Positions 8,418 to 16,754 of a DNA stretch of 64,000 nt are shown one piece after another. Made by a program: the position numbers and the translations under genes. The stretch lies in NCBI GenBank assembly GCA_963772335.1, contig CAVYXF010000001.1, positions 496,001 to 560,000 on the forward strand, written 5' to 3'. This DNA comes from CAVYXF01 sp963772335 (GTDB taxonomy: Bacteria; Pseudomonadota; Alphaproteobacteria; Rhizobiales; Rhodomicrobiaceae). Each line of letters opens with the position of its first letter. Within the stretch, counting starts at the first letter, position 1. Under the pieces are notes generated by a model. The model was given only the letters and a program-made list of their open reading frames with translations. It was not told where the DNA came from and made no database searches.

Positions 8418-8903
8418 ATGTTGACTGACCCCGAACTTTGGGTTTTGGTGTCCTTCGTCCTGTTTCTGGCTCTACTTGTGTACTACAAAATTCCCGACAA
8501 GCTTGCGAAGGCTCTCGACGATCGTGCCGACCGGATTCGTGCGGAACTCGATGAGGCGCGCCGCCTCCGCGAGGAAGCGCAGCAAATCCTGGCCGATTAT
8601 GAGCGCAAGCAGCGGGATGCCGGGAAAGAGGCTGAAGACATCATCGCGGTGGCGCGTCGCGAAGCGAGCTTTTATGCCGATGAGTCACGTAAGGCACTCA
8701 ATGAGTCCTTGCATCGGCGGTTAAAACTTGCTCAAGAAAAAATCGCACGTGCCGAAGAGCAGGCCATCAAAGACATACGGTCCAAGGCAGTGGATGCGGC
8801 GGTCAGCGCCGCTGAGCTGCTGATTGCGCGCGAGCTCAAAGATAAATCGGCTGAAAGCTTGGTCGATAAAAGCATTCGAGATGTTAGCGCCAAGCTAAAT
8901 TAA
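8418..8903 (+). CDS. atpF: F0F1 ATP synthase subunit b
   Basis: This 161-residue protein starts MLTDPELWVLVSFVLFLALLVYYKIPDKLAKALDDRADRIRAELDEARRLREEAQ. That is a single transmembrane helix and the conserved start of the peripheral-stalk coiled coil of subunit b. The remainder is one long charged helix. It pairs with b' encoded just upstream. It is the last gene of the operon and is followed by a strong terminator 40 bp downstream, so the F1 genes must be elsewhere. Codon choice in the 3' half is slightly more AT-rich than in neighbouring genes. Confidence 0.95.
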   Translation: MLTDPELWVLVSFVLFLALLVYYKIPDKLAKALDDRADRIRAELDEARRLREEAQQILADYERKQRDAGKEAEDIIAVARREASFYADESRKALNESLHRRLKLAQEKIARAEEQAIKDIRSKAVDAAVSAAELLIARELKDKSAESLVDKSIRDVSAKLN

Positions 8904-8942
8904 CTGAGGCTATGGCCCAGGTCTTGTGGGAGGGGAGGACTG

Positions 8943-8972
8943 CCGGGTCTAGCCGACCCGGTTTTTCTTTTT
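8943..8972 (+). terminator. Rho-independent terminator of the atp operon
   Basis: A perfect seven-base stem CCGGGTC (8943-8949) / GACCCGG (8955-8961) with a five-base loop is followed directly by TTTTTCTTTTT (8962-8972). It lies 40 bp past the atpF stop. Confidence 0.9.
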
Positions 8973-9323
8973 GCGGGACGCTTTTACGACAATTCCACGT
9001 CATTTGCGCGTCGAATCCACATCCTTCAGGACAGGCCGTCCGCCGCCGGTGTCGCCGCCGAAACCCGGGCAGCGGAGCGGAACCAGCAGCTCACCAAAGG
9101 CATCGGTCAGCGCCTTGTCGTTCCCGGTTCTGGCGCATTCCCACAGCCTCGCCAGGCGCGCAAGCGCTGAGGTATTCCCCACCGGCGCTGAATTGCTTCA
9201 CCAGCTAGCATCGACTTCGAAATAAGGCGGACCCGTAACGGGAGCCCAAGTCGGCCCTATATGGCTACCCGCAGGATTGAGCCTGCGCCGACGCGCTCCC
9301 CAGCAGCGGACGAACGCTCCCGC
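8973..9323. other. spacer without a convincing gene
   Basis: The region between the atp terminator and the curlin-gene terminator holds only a weak minus-strand ORF (9000-9182, GTG start, 60 codons: GNTSALARLARLWECARTG...). It has no recognisable family and no good ribosome binding site. It may be a decayed gene. No RNA gene or long repeat is seen. Confidence 0.4.
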
Positions 9324-9356
9324 AAATAACAAAACGGGCAGCCCGAAGGCTGCCCG
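9324..9356 (-). terminator. Rho-independent terminator of the curlin-repeat gene
   Basis: A nine-base perfect stem (9335-9343 with 9348-9356) encloses a TTCG tetraloop on the minus strand. It is followed on that strand by TTTTGTTATTT. It lies about 22 bp after the stop codon of the gene at 9379. Confidence 0.88.
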
Positions 9357-9378
9357 CATATCAAACTCTGCCTGCTGG

Positions 9379-10389
9379 TTAGAACTGGTTGATGCCAACA
9401 TTGCCACCGGAGCCGGTGATGCTCACCGAGGCGCTATTGTTGTTTCCTGCACCGCCCTGCCCGATCATCACCGTGTTGCTGCCGCCGTCGGCAACAACAG
9501 AAGCGCTGTTCATGTTGCCATCGCCGTTCTGCATGACACCAACAACATTGCCATCGCCCGTGCTGGTTTCGATGCCCGACATATTGGCGTTTCCGTTACC
9601 TTCCTGAAGGACGGTCACGACATTGTTGTCATCGCCGGCGAGAATATCGGACGTGTTATGGTTGCCGTCGCCACGCTGAGTCACAGTGATTTCATTGAAA
9701 TTCCCACCGGACGGAGTAACTGCGGAGGAGGTATTAAAGTTGTTGGTACCCTCCTGCTTCACCTCGATGTAATTATCGTGGCCGAAGTTTCTGGCAAACG
9801 ACGTGTTGGTGTTATTGGTGCCGTACTGGTCGATATGCATTTCGTTGTTCTGGCCGGCTTCCAGGTTCACCAGGGAGTCGTTATTATTGTTATCGCCATA
9901 CTGATGCACGGTGGCGAGGTTCGGTCCTCCCGACTGCGTCAGGACAGATCTGTTGCTATTTCCGGAGCCTTCCTGAGTGACTTCTGCATCCTCGCCGCTA
10001 CCATATTGGAACGTGACGGCGGAGTTGTGGTTGTTATCGCCGGTTTGTAGGACATTTATCTTGCCGTTGGCGCCGCCATGTTGACGAGAGTCGGCGGTGT
10101 TGGTGTTGTTATCGCCTGTCTGCAAGACTTCAATGCTATGGTTGTTGCCAAGCTGCTTAACGTTGGACTTATTTACATTTGGCCCACCGGAGCTGGTCTG
10201 CTCTATGTTGACGCTGCTGTCGGTACCGTCCTGCAGGATTATCGACTTGTTCTTGGGATTATCATGCTGAGAAACGGTGACGGACCCGCCAGAGCCGATT
10301 TGTTGGATTTCCGAATAGTTGTCTGCAGCAAGCGCCGGAGCGGCAAGACCCAATACGAGAATGGATGCAGCAAGTAATGAACGCTTCAT
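9379..10389 (-). CDS. secreted curlin-repeat (CsgA/CsgB-like) protein
   Basis: The 336-residue product begins with a Sec signal peptide (MKRSLLAASILVLGLAAPALA). It then consists almost entirely of about twelve imperfect units of 23-25 residues built on x-I/V-x-V-x-Q-x-G-x-x-N-x-N, for example NVLQTGDNNHNSAV and TVLQEGNGNANMSGI. Gln and Asn ladders with alternating hydrophobic residues are the hallmark of curlin subunits, which stack into beta-solenoid amyloid on the cell surface. E. coli CsgA has five such repeats, so this protein is more than twice as long. ATG 10389 is chosen because AGGAG lies eight bases upstream; the frame extends 12 codons further. No csgB, E, F or G gene is nearby. Confidence 0.85.
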   Translation of the reverse strand: MKRSLLAASILVLGLAAPALAADNYSEIQQIGSGGSVTVSQHDNPKNKSIILQDGTDSSVNIEQTSSGGPNVNKSNVKQLGNNHSIEVLQTGDNNTNTADSRQHGGANGKINVLQTGDNNHNSAVTFQYGSGEDAEVTQEGSGNSNRSVLTQSGGPNLATVHQYGDNNNNDSLVNLEAGQNNEMHIDQYGTNNTNTSFARNFGHDNYIEVKQEGTNNFNTSSAVTPSGGNFNEITVTQRGDGNHNTSDILAGDDNNVVTVLQEGNGNANMSGIETSTGDGNVVGVMQNGDGNMNSASVVADGGSNTVMIGQGGAGNNNSASVSITGSGGNVGINQF

Positions 10390-11057
10390 AAGTTTTTCTC
10401 CTGGATGCAAATGATGCCAAGGCATCGGACTTGTTGGGCCGGAAGGCCCCTTAGGAAGAGTCCGCTGTTAAGCTTTAGCCAGCGTATTCCTCCGCTCTCT
10501 CGTCCTTGCGGACAAGAAATTCGAGCCCGCTCGTTACGAAATGAGTGAACTGCTACGATTGAATTGCTGAGAAAGGTGACGCCTAAGATCGATTCAGCTT
10601 CCCAATACAATCATTTTTGCCAAAACATTTGGCATTGACAGTTATCTAGTTTGATCGAGATTTGTATTTGCTACTTCGATTTCAAAAATAACCTTCAGAA
10701 AATATACTTTGATGCCCTATCTATGCCTTAATTGATACAAGCCGGTGGGAGCACCGTCAATCTCAATCATAAGTAGCATTTCGCTTATATAAAAACCTGT
10801 GGTGGAAAATCCTCAGCCAGGACACAACGGCAACAGCCAGCCCGCGCCGTTCAGCCCAATCTGTGCCTGTGACGCACGCCGCCCTTCGAAAGCCGAAGGC
10901 CACCCAGAGGCGAGCGGGAGATGCCGCCGGTGGCCGATACCAACGCCGGGCTTGCGGGATTGCCGTGTCCGCCCCATAAAGGTCCCAATTACGGGCTCTA
11001 GCGGGGGGCCCTAAGCTTTGATGCTGCGCCGGCGCGCCGCAATCGGACGGAGTGTTT
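10390..11057. other. 668-bp non-coding region upstream of the curlin gene and infA
   Basis: No believable gene is seen on either strand. The stretch from about 10600 to 10800 is clearly AT-richer than the surroundings and probably holds the promoters of the curlin gene (leftward) and of infA (rightward). A TTGACA lies at 10634-10639 on the plus strand, but a matching -10 is not evident. The region next to infA (10840-11050) is GC-rich again and ends with GGAG before the IF-1 start. Confidence 0.4.
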
Positions 11058-11330
11058 ATGACAAAGGAAGAGACGTTAGAGTTTGAAGGTGCCGTCGTCG
11101 ACGTGCTGCCGGATGGCCGGTTTCGCGTGCAGCTGGACAATGGTCACCAGATTATTGCCTACACTGCCGGCCGCATGAAGCGTAATCGCATCAAAACGAT
11201 TGCCGGCGACAGGGTGACCGTGGAGATGACGCCCTATGATCTGGAGAAGGGGCGGGTGATCTTCCGGCACAAGACGGGTGGACCGGCTCCCGCTAACCAG
11301 CCGCGCCGCAATTTCCAGAAGCGGCGATAG
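11058..11330 (+). CDS. infA: translation initiation factor IF-1 (C-terminally extended form)
   Basis: The 90-residue product carries the full S1-like OB fold of IF-1: KEETLEFEGAVVDVLPDGRFRVQLDNGHQIIAYTAGRMKRNRIKTIAGDRVTVEMTPYDLEKGRVIFRHK. IF-1 binds the 30S A site and helps IF-2 and IF-3 during initiation. Standard IF-1 ends near residue 72. Here a 19-residue basic, Pro/Arg-rich tail follows (ending NFQKRR). The core also differs from the usual alphaproteobacterial sequence, so this is probably a second IF-1 paralogue found in some Hyphomicrobiales. ATG 11058 with GGAG at 11047-11050 is preferred over a GTG two codons upstream. Confidence 0.93.
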   Translation: MTKEETLEFEGAVVDVLPDGRFRVQLDNGHQIIAYTAGRMKRNRIKTIAGDRVTVEMTPYDLEKGRVIFRHKTGGPAPANQPRRNFQKRR

Positions 11331-11873
11331 ATTCCCGCGTTCGCGGCCTCTGCTGCGCCGATCCCAGCAACAAAGTCGAGAGCGCTGTTGCCGGTGCCTG
11401 GCAACCGCCATAGCCGGGACGATCTGAATTTTGCGGGAAACAGGAAACGGACTTCAGACTTCCGAAGAAGTCTGAAGCCGTTTGCCAACCAGAGGGCGGA
11501 TACTGCAACGGTTCAATTGTGACCATCCTGTCAAGAGGATGATGGATCCGCAGTATCCTTAGCCGGAACGGTCGGTCCGGATTACAGCTTTCACGGCGTA
11601 GCTGATTGGGGACGACTACGCCGTCAACAGCCGTTGCAAGTTTCTAATTGTCCGGTTTTGTCATCCAGCGGTGCCCCTGTCGAAAGCACAATGCCAGATG
11701 ACTCACGGTCCTTCGGTGGGGTCATTTTCCTAGACCTCCCTTTCGGCTGACGTCAGGATTATGACAAGGCGTCCGCGCCGTCGTCAACGAAAAAGGGGCC
11801 TTGCGTAAACCGCTCTGTAATGAGCCGTATATTCTCGCGCAATGGCCTGCAGGTTTTACCATGGGAGAAGCCT
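11331..11873. other. 543-bp spacer rich in dyad symmetries
   Basis: No protein gene is supported here. The notable content is the run of inverted repeats at 11445-11624, listed separately. The remainder (11625-11873) includes the ribosome binding site of the following gene and nothing else recognisable. Confidence 0.5.
11445..11624. repeat. cluster of three consecutive large inverted repeats
   Basis: Three dyads follow one another. (1) 11445-11483: AAACGG-CTTCAGACTTC paired with GAAGTCTGAAG-CCGTTT across a CGAA loop, 17 pairs with one bulged A. (2) GGATACTGC (11498-11506) with GCAGTATCC (11550-11558), enclosing an inner CATCCT/AGGATG pair (11524-11529, 11536-11541). (3) ACGGCGTAG (11593-11601) with CTACGCCGT (11616-11624). 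None is followed by a T run, so they do not look like ordinary terminators. They could be a structured RNA, an attachment-type site or palindromic repeat debris. Confidence 0.6.
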
Positions 11874-12425
11874 ATGCCCACCTCCGCCTCAGCTTGCGAC
11901 TTCGGCTGGAAAGCCCCAGATTTTCTTCTGCCTGCTACGGATGGCAGCAGTTACCACCTTGCCGATGTCAGCGGTCCGAACGGCACGCTCATCGTATTTA
12001 TCTGCAATCACTGCCCATATGTGAAGGCGGTGATCGGGCGCTTGGTGCGCGATGCAGCCGAACTCGCGACATTGGGCATCGGCACGGCCGCGATCTCGTC
12101 CAATGACGCGCTCTCCTACCCGGAAGATTCGTTCGACAATATGAAAGCCTTTGCCGCCCAGCATCGCTTTCCATTCCCCTATCTCTATGATGAAAGCCAG
12201 GAGGTGGCGCGTGCCTATGGGGCGCTGTGCACGCCGGACTTCTTCGGCTTCAACGCAAATCTCGAGCTGCAATATCGTGGGCGCCTCGACGAGAGCCGCA
12301 AGGAGGCCGCATCGGGCGCCAAACGGGAATTGTTCGAGGCCATGAAGGAAGTCGCACGCACTGGCCAAGGTCCGCGCGAGCAGATCCCCTCGATTGGCTG
12401 CTCAATCAAGTGGAAGGCGGCGTGA
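11874..12425 (+). CDS. thioredoxin-like / AhpC-TSA family protein
   Basis: This 183-residue protein has a peroxiredoxin/TlpA-type thioredoxin fold: FGWKAPDFLLPATDGSSYHL at the N-terminus, then the redox motif Cys-Asn-His-Cys in FICNHCPYVKAV, a YDESQEVARAYGALCTPDFFGF segment, and a C-terminal GCSIKWK. It belongs to the cytoplasmic thioredoxin-family group often annotated near AhpC/Redoxin; peroxide or disulfide reduction is likely, but substrates are unknown. ATG 11874 is preferred because GGGAGAAG lies just upstream and no signal peptide results. An in-frame start at 11820 would add 18 unrelated residues. No obvious operon partner. Confidence 0.85.
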   Translation: MPTSASACDFGWKAPDFLLPATDGSSYHLADVSGPNGTLIVFICNHCPYVKAVIGRLVRDAAELATLGIGTAAISSNDALSYPEDSFDNMKAFAAQHRFPFPYLYDESQEVARAYGALCTPDFFGFNANLELQYRGRLDESRKEAASGAKRELFEAMKEVARTGQGPREQIPSIGCSIKWKAA

Positions 12426-12545
12426 TGCCGGTGTTGCTGCAGATCATCTGGGGCGGGAGCGTAAGACATCCTTAACCGAGACAGGTCAAATTTACGAAGC
12501 TTTTGACGAAAATCGGTATTCTTTCCGCAGGCTCGAGGGGACGCC

Positions 12546-12848
12546 ATGACTGCGGCGCAGCTTGTCCATTTTTTTATCGTCATTGGCCTCGGTATTCTGG
12601 CCTTCATCACCTTTCTGGTGGCCGGAACGATCCTGGGGCTGATGCTCGTTGAGGATAGCGGGTGCTACTACTGCGTCCAATATCCGATCGGACTTTATGT
12701 CCTCGGCATTTTGGGGCTGCTGCTCTTGATCTCGGCGATCCGCGAGATCGTCGATGGTCCGTATTTTACGCTCGCCTGGGTCCAGCGCAATCGTGAAGCG
12801 TTGATCATCGCCCTGTTTGTCCTGTTTGCCCTGCTGCTTATTCTGTGA
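12546..12848 (+). CDS. small membrane protein of unknown function
   Basis: The 100-residue product has three hydrophobic helices: FFIVIGLGILAFITFLVAGTILGLML, YPIGLYVLGILGLLLLISAI and ALIIALFVLFALLLIL. A short loop between the first two carries two close cysteines (GCYYCVQ). An AGGGGA ribosome binding site precedes the ATG. I do not recognise a family. It is convergent with glnA, whose terminator follows. Confidence 0.65.
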   Translation: MTAAQLVHFFIVIGLGILAFITFLVAGTILGLMLVEDSGCYYCVQYPIGLYVLGILGLLLLISAIREIVDGPYFTLAWVQRNREALIIALFVLFALLLIL

Positions 12849-12859
12849 CCAAGCGCCGA

Positions 12860-12888
12860 AAACAAAAGGGGCGGCTTTTGGCCGCCCC
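12860..12888 (-). terminator. Rho-independent terminator of glnB-glnA
   Basis: The eight-base stem GGGGCGGC (12868-12875) / GCCGCCCC (12881-12888) has a five-base loop. On the minus strand it is followed by TTTTGTTTT. It lies 24 bp past the glnA stop codon and may also act on the convergent small membrane gene. Confidence 0.85.
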
Positions 12889-12911
12889 AGGCTTCTCGGA
12901 GGGGAGAGGAT

Positions 12912-14322
12912 TTATGCGCTGTAGTACAGGTCGAATTCGATCGGATGCGGCGCCATGCGGAAGCGGTCGACTTCCTCTTCCTTCAACGCGATGTAGCTGT
13001 CGATCATATCGTCGGTGAACACCCCACCCTTCTTGAGGAAATCGCGGTCGCTATCGAGGCTTTCCAGCGCCTCGTTGAGTGAGCCGCAGACGGTCGGAAT
13101 GTTCTTCAGCTCCTCGGGCGGCAGGTCGTAGAGGTTCTTGTCGATCGGGTCGCCCGGGTGAATGCGGCTGGTAATGCCGTCGAGGCCCGCCATCAGCATG
13201 GCAGCGAAACCGAGATACGGATTCGCCGTGGGATCGGGGAAGCGCACTTCGACGCGTTTCGCCTTCGGGCTGGACACGACCGGGATGCGGCAGGAGGCCG
13301 AGCGGTTGCGCGAGGAATAGGCGCGCAGCACCGGCGCTTCGTAACCGGGCACCAGCCGCTTGTAGGAGTTTGTCGTGGGGTTGGTGAAAGCGTTGATCGC
13401 CTTGGCATGCTTCAGAATGCCGCCGATATAATACAGGCAGGCCTCCGAAAGATCCGCGTACATGTTGCCAGCGAACACCGGCGTGTCGCCTCTCCAGATC
13501 GACTGGTGGCAGTGCATGCCCGAGCCATTGTCGCCAAACACGGGTTTGGGCATGAAGGTGGCCGTCTTGCCGTAATTGTTGGCCACCATATGCACGACAT
13601 ACTTATAGATCTGCATGGAGTCCGCCATGCGGGTCATCGGCCCGAACTTCACGCCGAGTTCGTGTTGGGCCGCCGCGACCTCGTGGTGGTGCTTCTCGGT
13701 CGCTACGCCCATCTCGCGCATGACGGAGAGCATCTCCGAACGGATATCCTGGCAGCTGTCAACCGGCGGGACCGGGAAGTAGCCGCCCTTGGTGCGCGGG
13801 CGATGGCCAAGATTGCCCATCTCATATTCGGTGCCCATGTTGGTGGGCAGCTCGGATGAGTTCGAGCCTGAAGCCGGAATTATACGGGTCCGACGAGAAG
13901 CGGACGTCATCGAAGATGAAGAACTCGGCTTCCGGTCCGAAGAACACCTTGTCGCCGATACCCGTCTCCTTCAGATAGGCTTCGGCCTTGCGGGCAATGC
14001 CGCGCGGATCGCGCTCATAGCGCTCACCCGTCAAGGGCTCGAGCACGTCGCAGAAGACCGCCATCGTCGACTGAGCGAAGAACGGGTCCATATGCGCCGT
14101 CTCGGTGTCCGGCATCAAGGTCATGTCGGATTCGTTGATCACCTTCCAGCCAGCGATAGAAGACCCGTCGAACATGATGCCGTTGGCAAAAGCGCCCTCG
14201 TCCATTTCGGACACTTCCATGGTGACATGCTGCATCTTCCCGCGCGGGTCGGTAAAGCGGAGGTCAACAAATTTGACGTCATCATCCTTGAGCTTTTTGA
14301 TGATGTCATTGGCAGTCGTCAT
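12912..14322 (-). pseudogene. glnA: glutamine synthetase type I, interrupted by one extra base
   Basis: Glutamine synthetase makes glutamine from glutamate, ammonia and ATP. The first part (ATG 14322, GAGGGA upstream; TTANDIIKKLKDDDVKFVDLRFTDPRGK ... GPEAEFFIFDDVRFSSDPYNSGFRLE) and the second part (SSELPTNMGTEYEMGNLGHRPRTKGGYF ... FDLYYSA) are in different frames. Removing one T of the TT at 13861-13862 (plus strand) joins them as GFRLDSSELPTN, exactly the family sequence, and gives 469 residues, the normal GlnA length. The adenylylation-site region and metal-binding motifs (EAEFF, KHHHEVAAAQHE) are intact. The gene follows glnB by 101 bp. The extra base most likely is a sequencing error at a GACTC (GANTC) site; otherwise this copy is dead. 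Confidence 0.93.
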
Positions 14323-14423
14323 ACTACTTCCCTCGTGCTGATTTTTTCCAAGATGCAGGGATGGGGAACTTGCGCGCCGCACGCAGTCGGCGGCGGCGCA
14401 GGCTCGCAGACGAAGAGAATGGC

Positions 14424-14762
14424 CTAGATCGCATCAAGGCCGGTTTCGCCAGTCCGTATGCGAATGGCATCCTCGATGTTATACACAAAAATCTTTCCAT
14501 CTCCGATGCGACCGGTCTTAGCGGCATTCTGGATGGTTTCAATGGCTTTTTCGACGAGGTCGTCAGCCAGGACGATTTCAATCTTCACTTTCGGCAGAAA
14601 ATCGACGACGTATTCGGCACCGCGGTAGAGCTCGGTGTGGCCCTTCTGACGGCCGAAACCTTTGGCTTCGGTCACCGTTATGCCTTGCAGCCCGATCTCC
14701 TGGAGAGCCTCCTTCACCTCGTCCAGCTTGAACGGTTTGATGATAGCCTCGATTTTCTTCAT
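14424..14762 (-). CDS. glnB: nitrogen regulatory protein P-II
   Basis: The 112-residue protein begins MKKIEAIIKPFKLDEVKEALQEIGLQGITVTEAKGFGRQKGH and has the uridylylated Tyr51 in the T-loop TELYRGAEY. The C-terminal KIFVYNIEDAIRIRTGETG loop binds ATP and 2-oxoglutarate. P-II senses nitrogen status and controls GlnE, NtrB and transporters. Coupling to glnA, and the absence of an amtB neighbour, favour glnB over glnK. The ATG at 14762 has GGGAGGAAC upstream. Expression is probably nitrogen-controlled through the sigma-54 promoter at 14817-14831. Confidence 0.96.
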   Translation of the reverse strand: MKKIEAIIKPFKLDEVKEALQEIGLQGITVTEAKGFGRQKGHTELYRGAEYVVDFLPKVKIEIVLADDLVEKAIETIQNAAKTGRIGDGKIFVYNIEDAIRIRTGETGLDAI

Positions 14763-14816
14763 GCCGGTTTGTTCCTCCCGCGGTAGAACCGGATTTCGGC
14801 GCCTCCCCCGCCTATA

Positions 14817-14831
14817 GCACAAGACGTGCCA
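14817..14831 (-). promoter_or_regulatory. sigma-54 (-24/-12) promoter of glnB-glnA
   Basis: On the minus strand TGGCACG-TCTT-GTGC matches the RpoN consensus TGGCACG-N4-TTGC in all but one position. The GG and GC dinucleotides have the required 10-base spacing. It lies 55 bp before the glnB start, giving a predicted transcription start near 14805. NtrC-dependent glnBA promoters of this type are well known in rhizobia. Confidence 0.8.
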
Positions 14832-15062
14832 AATCGGTTCGGGGGGCTTGGAGCATGCTAACAGGCTTTTTTCGCCCCGAGGAGCGCGGAGCGAAGCGGC
14901 CTTGTTCCTCGGTTGGCTTTTAAAAGAGGCAATTGCCTAAATTTTAGCCATTGGACTCGCCCATCTTAGGCTTGACCGCCGTCTGTAGCAATTCATCAAC
15001 AGCGAAAACGAAACAGCTAGTCGCCCACCATTTTCTCCCGCAAGCCGGAAATTTCCGCTAGA

Positions 15063-16625
15063 GTGAGCGCCAACTCACCCTCGGTATTGCGTCAACTCGT
15101 GGGCATTCCTTTGCTCGAACTTCTCACAGCGGAAGAAATGGGCCGCGCTGAGCGGCTTACCATTGCAGGTGGGGTTCCAAGCCTCACACTTATGGAGAAT
15201 GCTGGCCGCGGCGTCACCGAAGAGGTTGTTCGGCGTTTTCCGCGCGGCAGCAAGGTCCTGGTTCTGTGCGGCGCAGGCAATAATGGCGGCGACGGCTTTG
15301 TTGCGGCGCGCACACTGCGCGAGCGCGGCTATCACGTGCGCCTCGGCCTGCTTGGCAATGTCAACAGCCTCAAGCCGGACGCTAAGGAAATGGCGCGGCG
15401 GTGGGACGAGACCATCGAGCCGATGACCCCGAAGCTGATCAACGGCACCGAGGTGGTAATCGACGCCATCTGGGGATCGGGGCTGAACCAGCCGGTTAAT
15501 GGGGTGGTTGCCGAGATGATCGAGGGGGTGACCAGTCGCGAAATCCCTGTCGTTGCCGTGGATGTACCGACCGGTGTCGACGCGACGCACGGCAATGTGC
15601 AGGGCGTGTCCTTCAAGGCAGTCTCCACCGTCACATTCTTCCGCCGCAAGACCGGCCATCTGCTTTTGCCGGGCCGGCTGCTTTGCGGTGATGTGCGCGT
15701 CGTCGACATCGGTATTCCCAATAGTGTGCTGGACGAGATCGCCCCGCACACTTTTCTCAATGAGCCCGAATTCTGGCTGCGCTATTTTCCGCGCTTGCGC
15801 GTCGACGGACACAAATATCATCGCGGCCATGCGGTGGTGGTGTCGGGGCCGATGGAGTCGACTGGCGCCGCGCGGCTTGCGGCACGCTCCGCCCTTCGGG
15901 TCGGCGCCGGCCTGACAACGGTCGCCACCTCGAAGGCAGCGTTCTATGTCAACGCGGCTCAACTCACCGCGGTGATGGTTGCGGCGTTCGATGGCGCGCA
16001 GGGCCTCCTGGAGAAGCTCTCAGACACAAGGATCAATGCGGTACTGATCGGGCCGGGTGCAGGCGCTACGCAAGAGACGCGCGAGCTGGTGGCCGCGACA
16101 CTGGCCAGCGAAGCGACCGCCGTGCTCGACGCCGATGCCCTGACCGCGTTCAGCGAAAGTCCGCAGGATCTGTTCGAGCTGATCAAGCAGCGCTCCGCAC
16201 CGGCGATCCTCACCCCGCATGAGGGCGAGTTCAACCGGCTGTTTCCGGAGCTCGACAATGCCGCATCCAAGCTCGAGCGGGCGCGGCGCGCTGCCGAAAT
16301 CTCCGGAGGCGTGGTGGTATTCAAGGGACCTGATACCGTCGTCGCCGCACCTGACGGCCTTGCCGCCATCACCGAGGGCGCGCCGCCCTGGCTTGCCACT
16401 GCCGGGACCGGCGACGTGCTGGCCGGGCTTATCGTCGGCCTCTCCGCGCAAGGCATGGCCGCGCTCGACGCTGCGGTTGCGGGTGTGTGGGTTCACGGCG
16501 AGCTTGCGCGGGTATTCGGGCCGGGGCTGATCTCGGAGGATATGGCCGAGCTGCTTCCCAGCCTGCTGCAGCGTCTGGATAAGAAGACCAAGCTGTTTTC
16601 CACCACCGGCCAGTCCCCGCGATAG
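15063..16625 (+). CDS. nnr: bifunctional NAD(P)H-hydrate epimerase / ADP-dependent NAD(P)HX dehydratase
   Basis: This 520-residue enzyme repairs hydrated NADH and NADPH. The N-terminal YjeF_N epimerase domain (about 20-230) has LTAEEMGRAERL, CGAGNNGGDGFVAAR and AIWGSGLNQPV. The C-terminal ribokinase-like dehydratase domain (about 250-505) has GHAVVVSGP, LIGPGAGATQETRE, LDADALTAF, LTPHEGEFNRLF and the anion hole TAGTGDVLAGLI. The annotated GTG (15063) adds a poorly conserved N-terminus; a GTG at 15099 is an alternative because homology begins near ELLTAEEM. It is divergent from glnB, as in many Hyphomicrobiales. Confidence 0.95.
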   Translation: MSANSPSVLRQLVGIPLLELLTAEEMGRAERLTIAGGVPSLTLMENAGRGVTEEVVRRFPRGSKVLVLCGAGNNGGDGFVAARTLRERGYHVRLGLLGNVNSLKPDAKEMARRWDETIEPMTPKLINGTEVVIDAIWGSGLNQPVNGVVAEMIEGVTSREIPVVAVDVPTGVDATHGNVQGVSFKAVSTVTFFRRKTGHLLLPGRLLCGDVRVVDIGIPNSVLDEIAPHTFLNEPEFWLRYFPRLRVDGHKYHRGHAVVVSGPMESTGAARLAARSALRVGAGLTTVATSKAAFYVNAAQLTAVMVAAFDGAQGLLEKLSDTRINAVLIGPGAGATQETRELVAATLASEATAVLDADALTAFSESPQDLFELIKQRSAPAILTPHEGEFNRLFPELDNAASKLERARRAAEISGGVVVFKGPDTVVAAPDGLAAITEGAPPWLATAGTGDVLAGLIVGLSAQGMAALDAAVAGVWVHGELARVFGPGLISEDMAELLPSLLQRLDKKTKLFSTTGQSPR

Positions 16626-16731
16626 CGGCATCTGATGGTCTTTGCGCTCCGATCGAAAGCGCATGAGCGATGCGCAACTTGCGGCGCTTCCTGGTGAAGA
16701 TCAGTCCGTTTGGCAGCTACGCCTCGCATCT

Positions 16732-16754
16732 TGAGGCGTGATCATGACGCCTCA
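16732..16754. terminator. possible bidirectional terminator hairpin
   Basis: TGAGGCGT (16732-16739) and ACGCCTCA (16747-16754) form an eight-base perfect dyad between two convergent genes, overlapping the stop codon of the GH3 gene. No T run follows on either side, so termination is only a guess. Confidence 0.3.

Noticed and set aside
9277..10050. 257-codon plus-strand frame across the curlin gene
   Set aside because: The repeats and signal peptide on the minus strand are decisive; the plus frame is only the complement of the repeat pattern and crosses the terminator.
10763..11140. 125-codon minus-strand ORF overlapping infA
   Set aside because: It overlaps the strongly supported IF-1 gene and has no domain or ribosome binding site.
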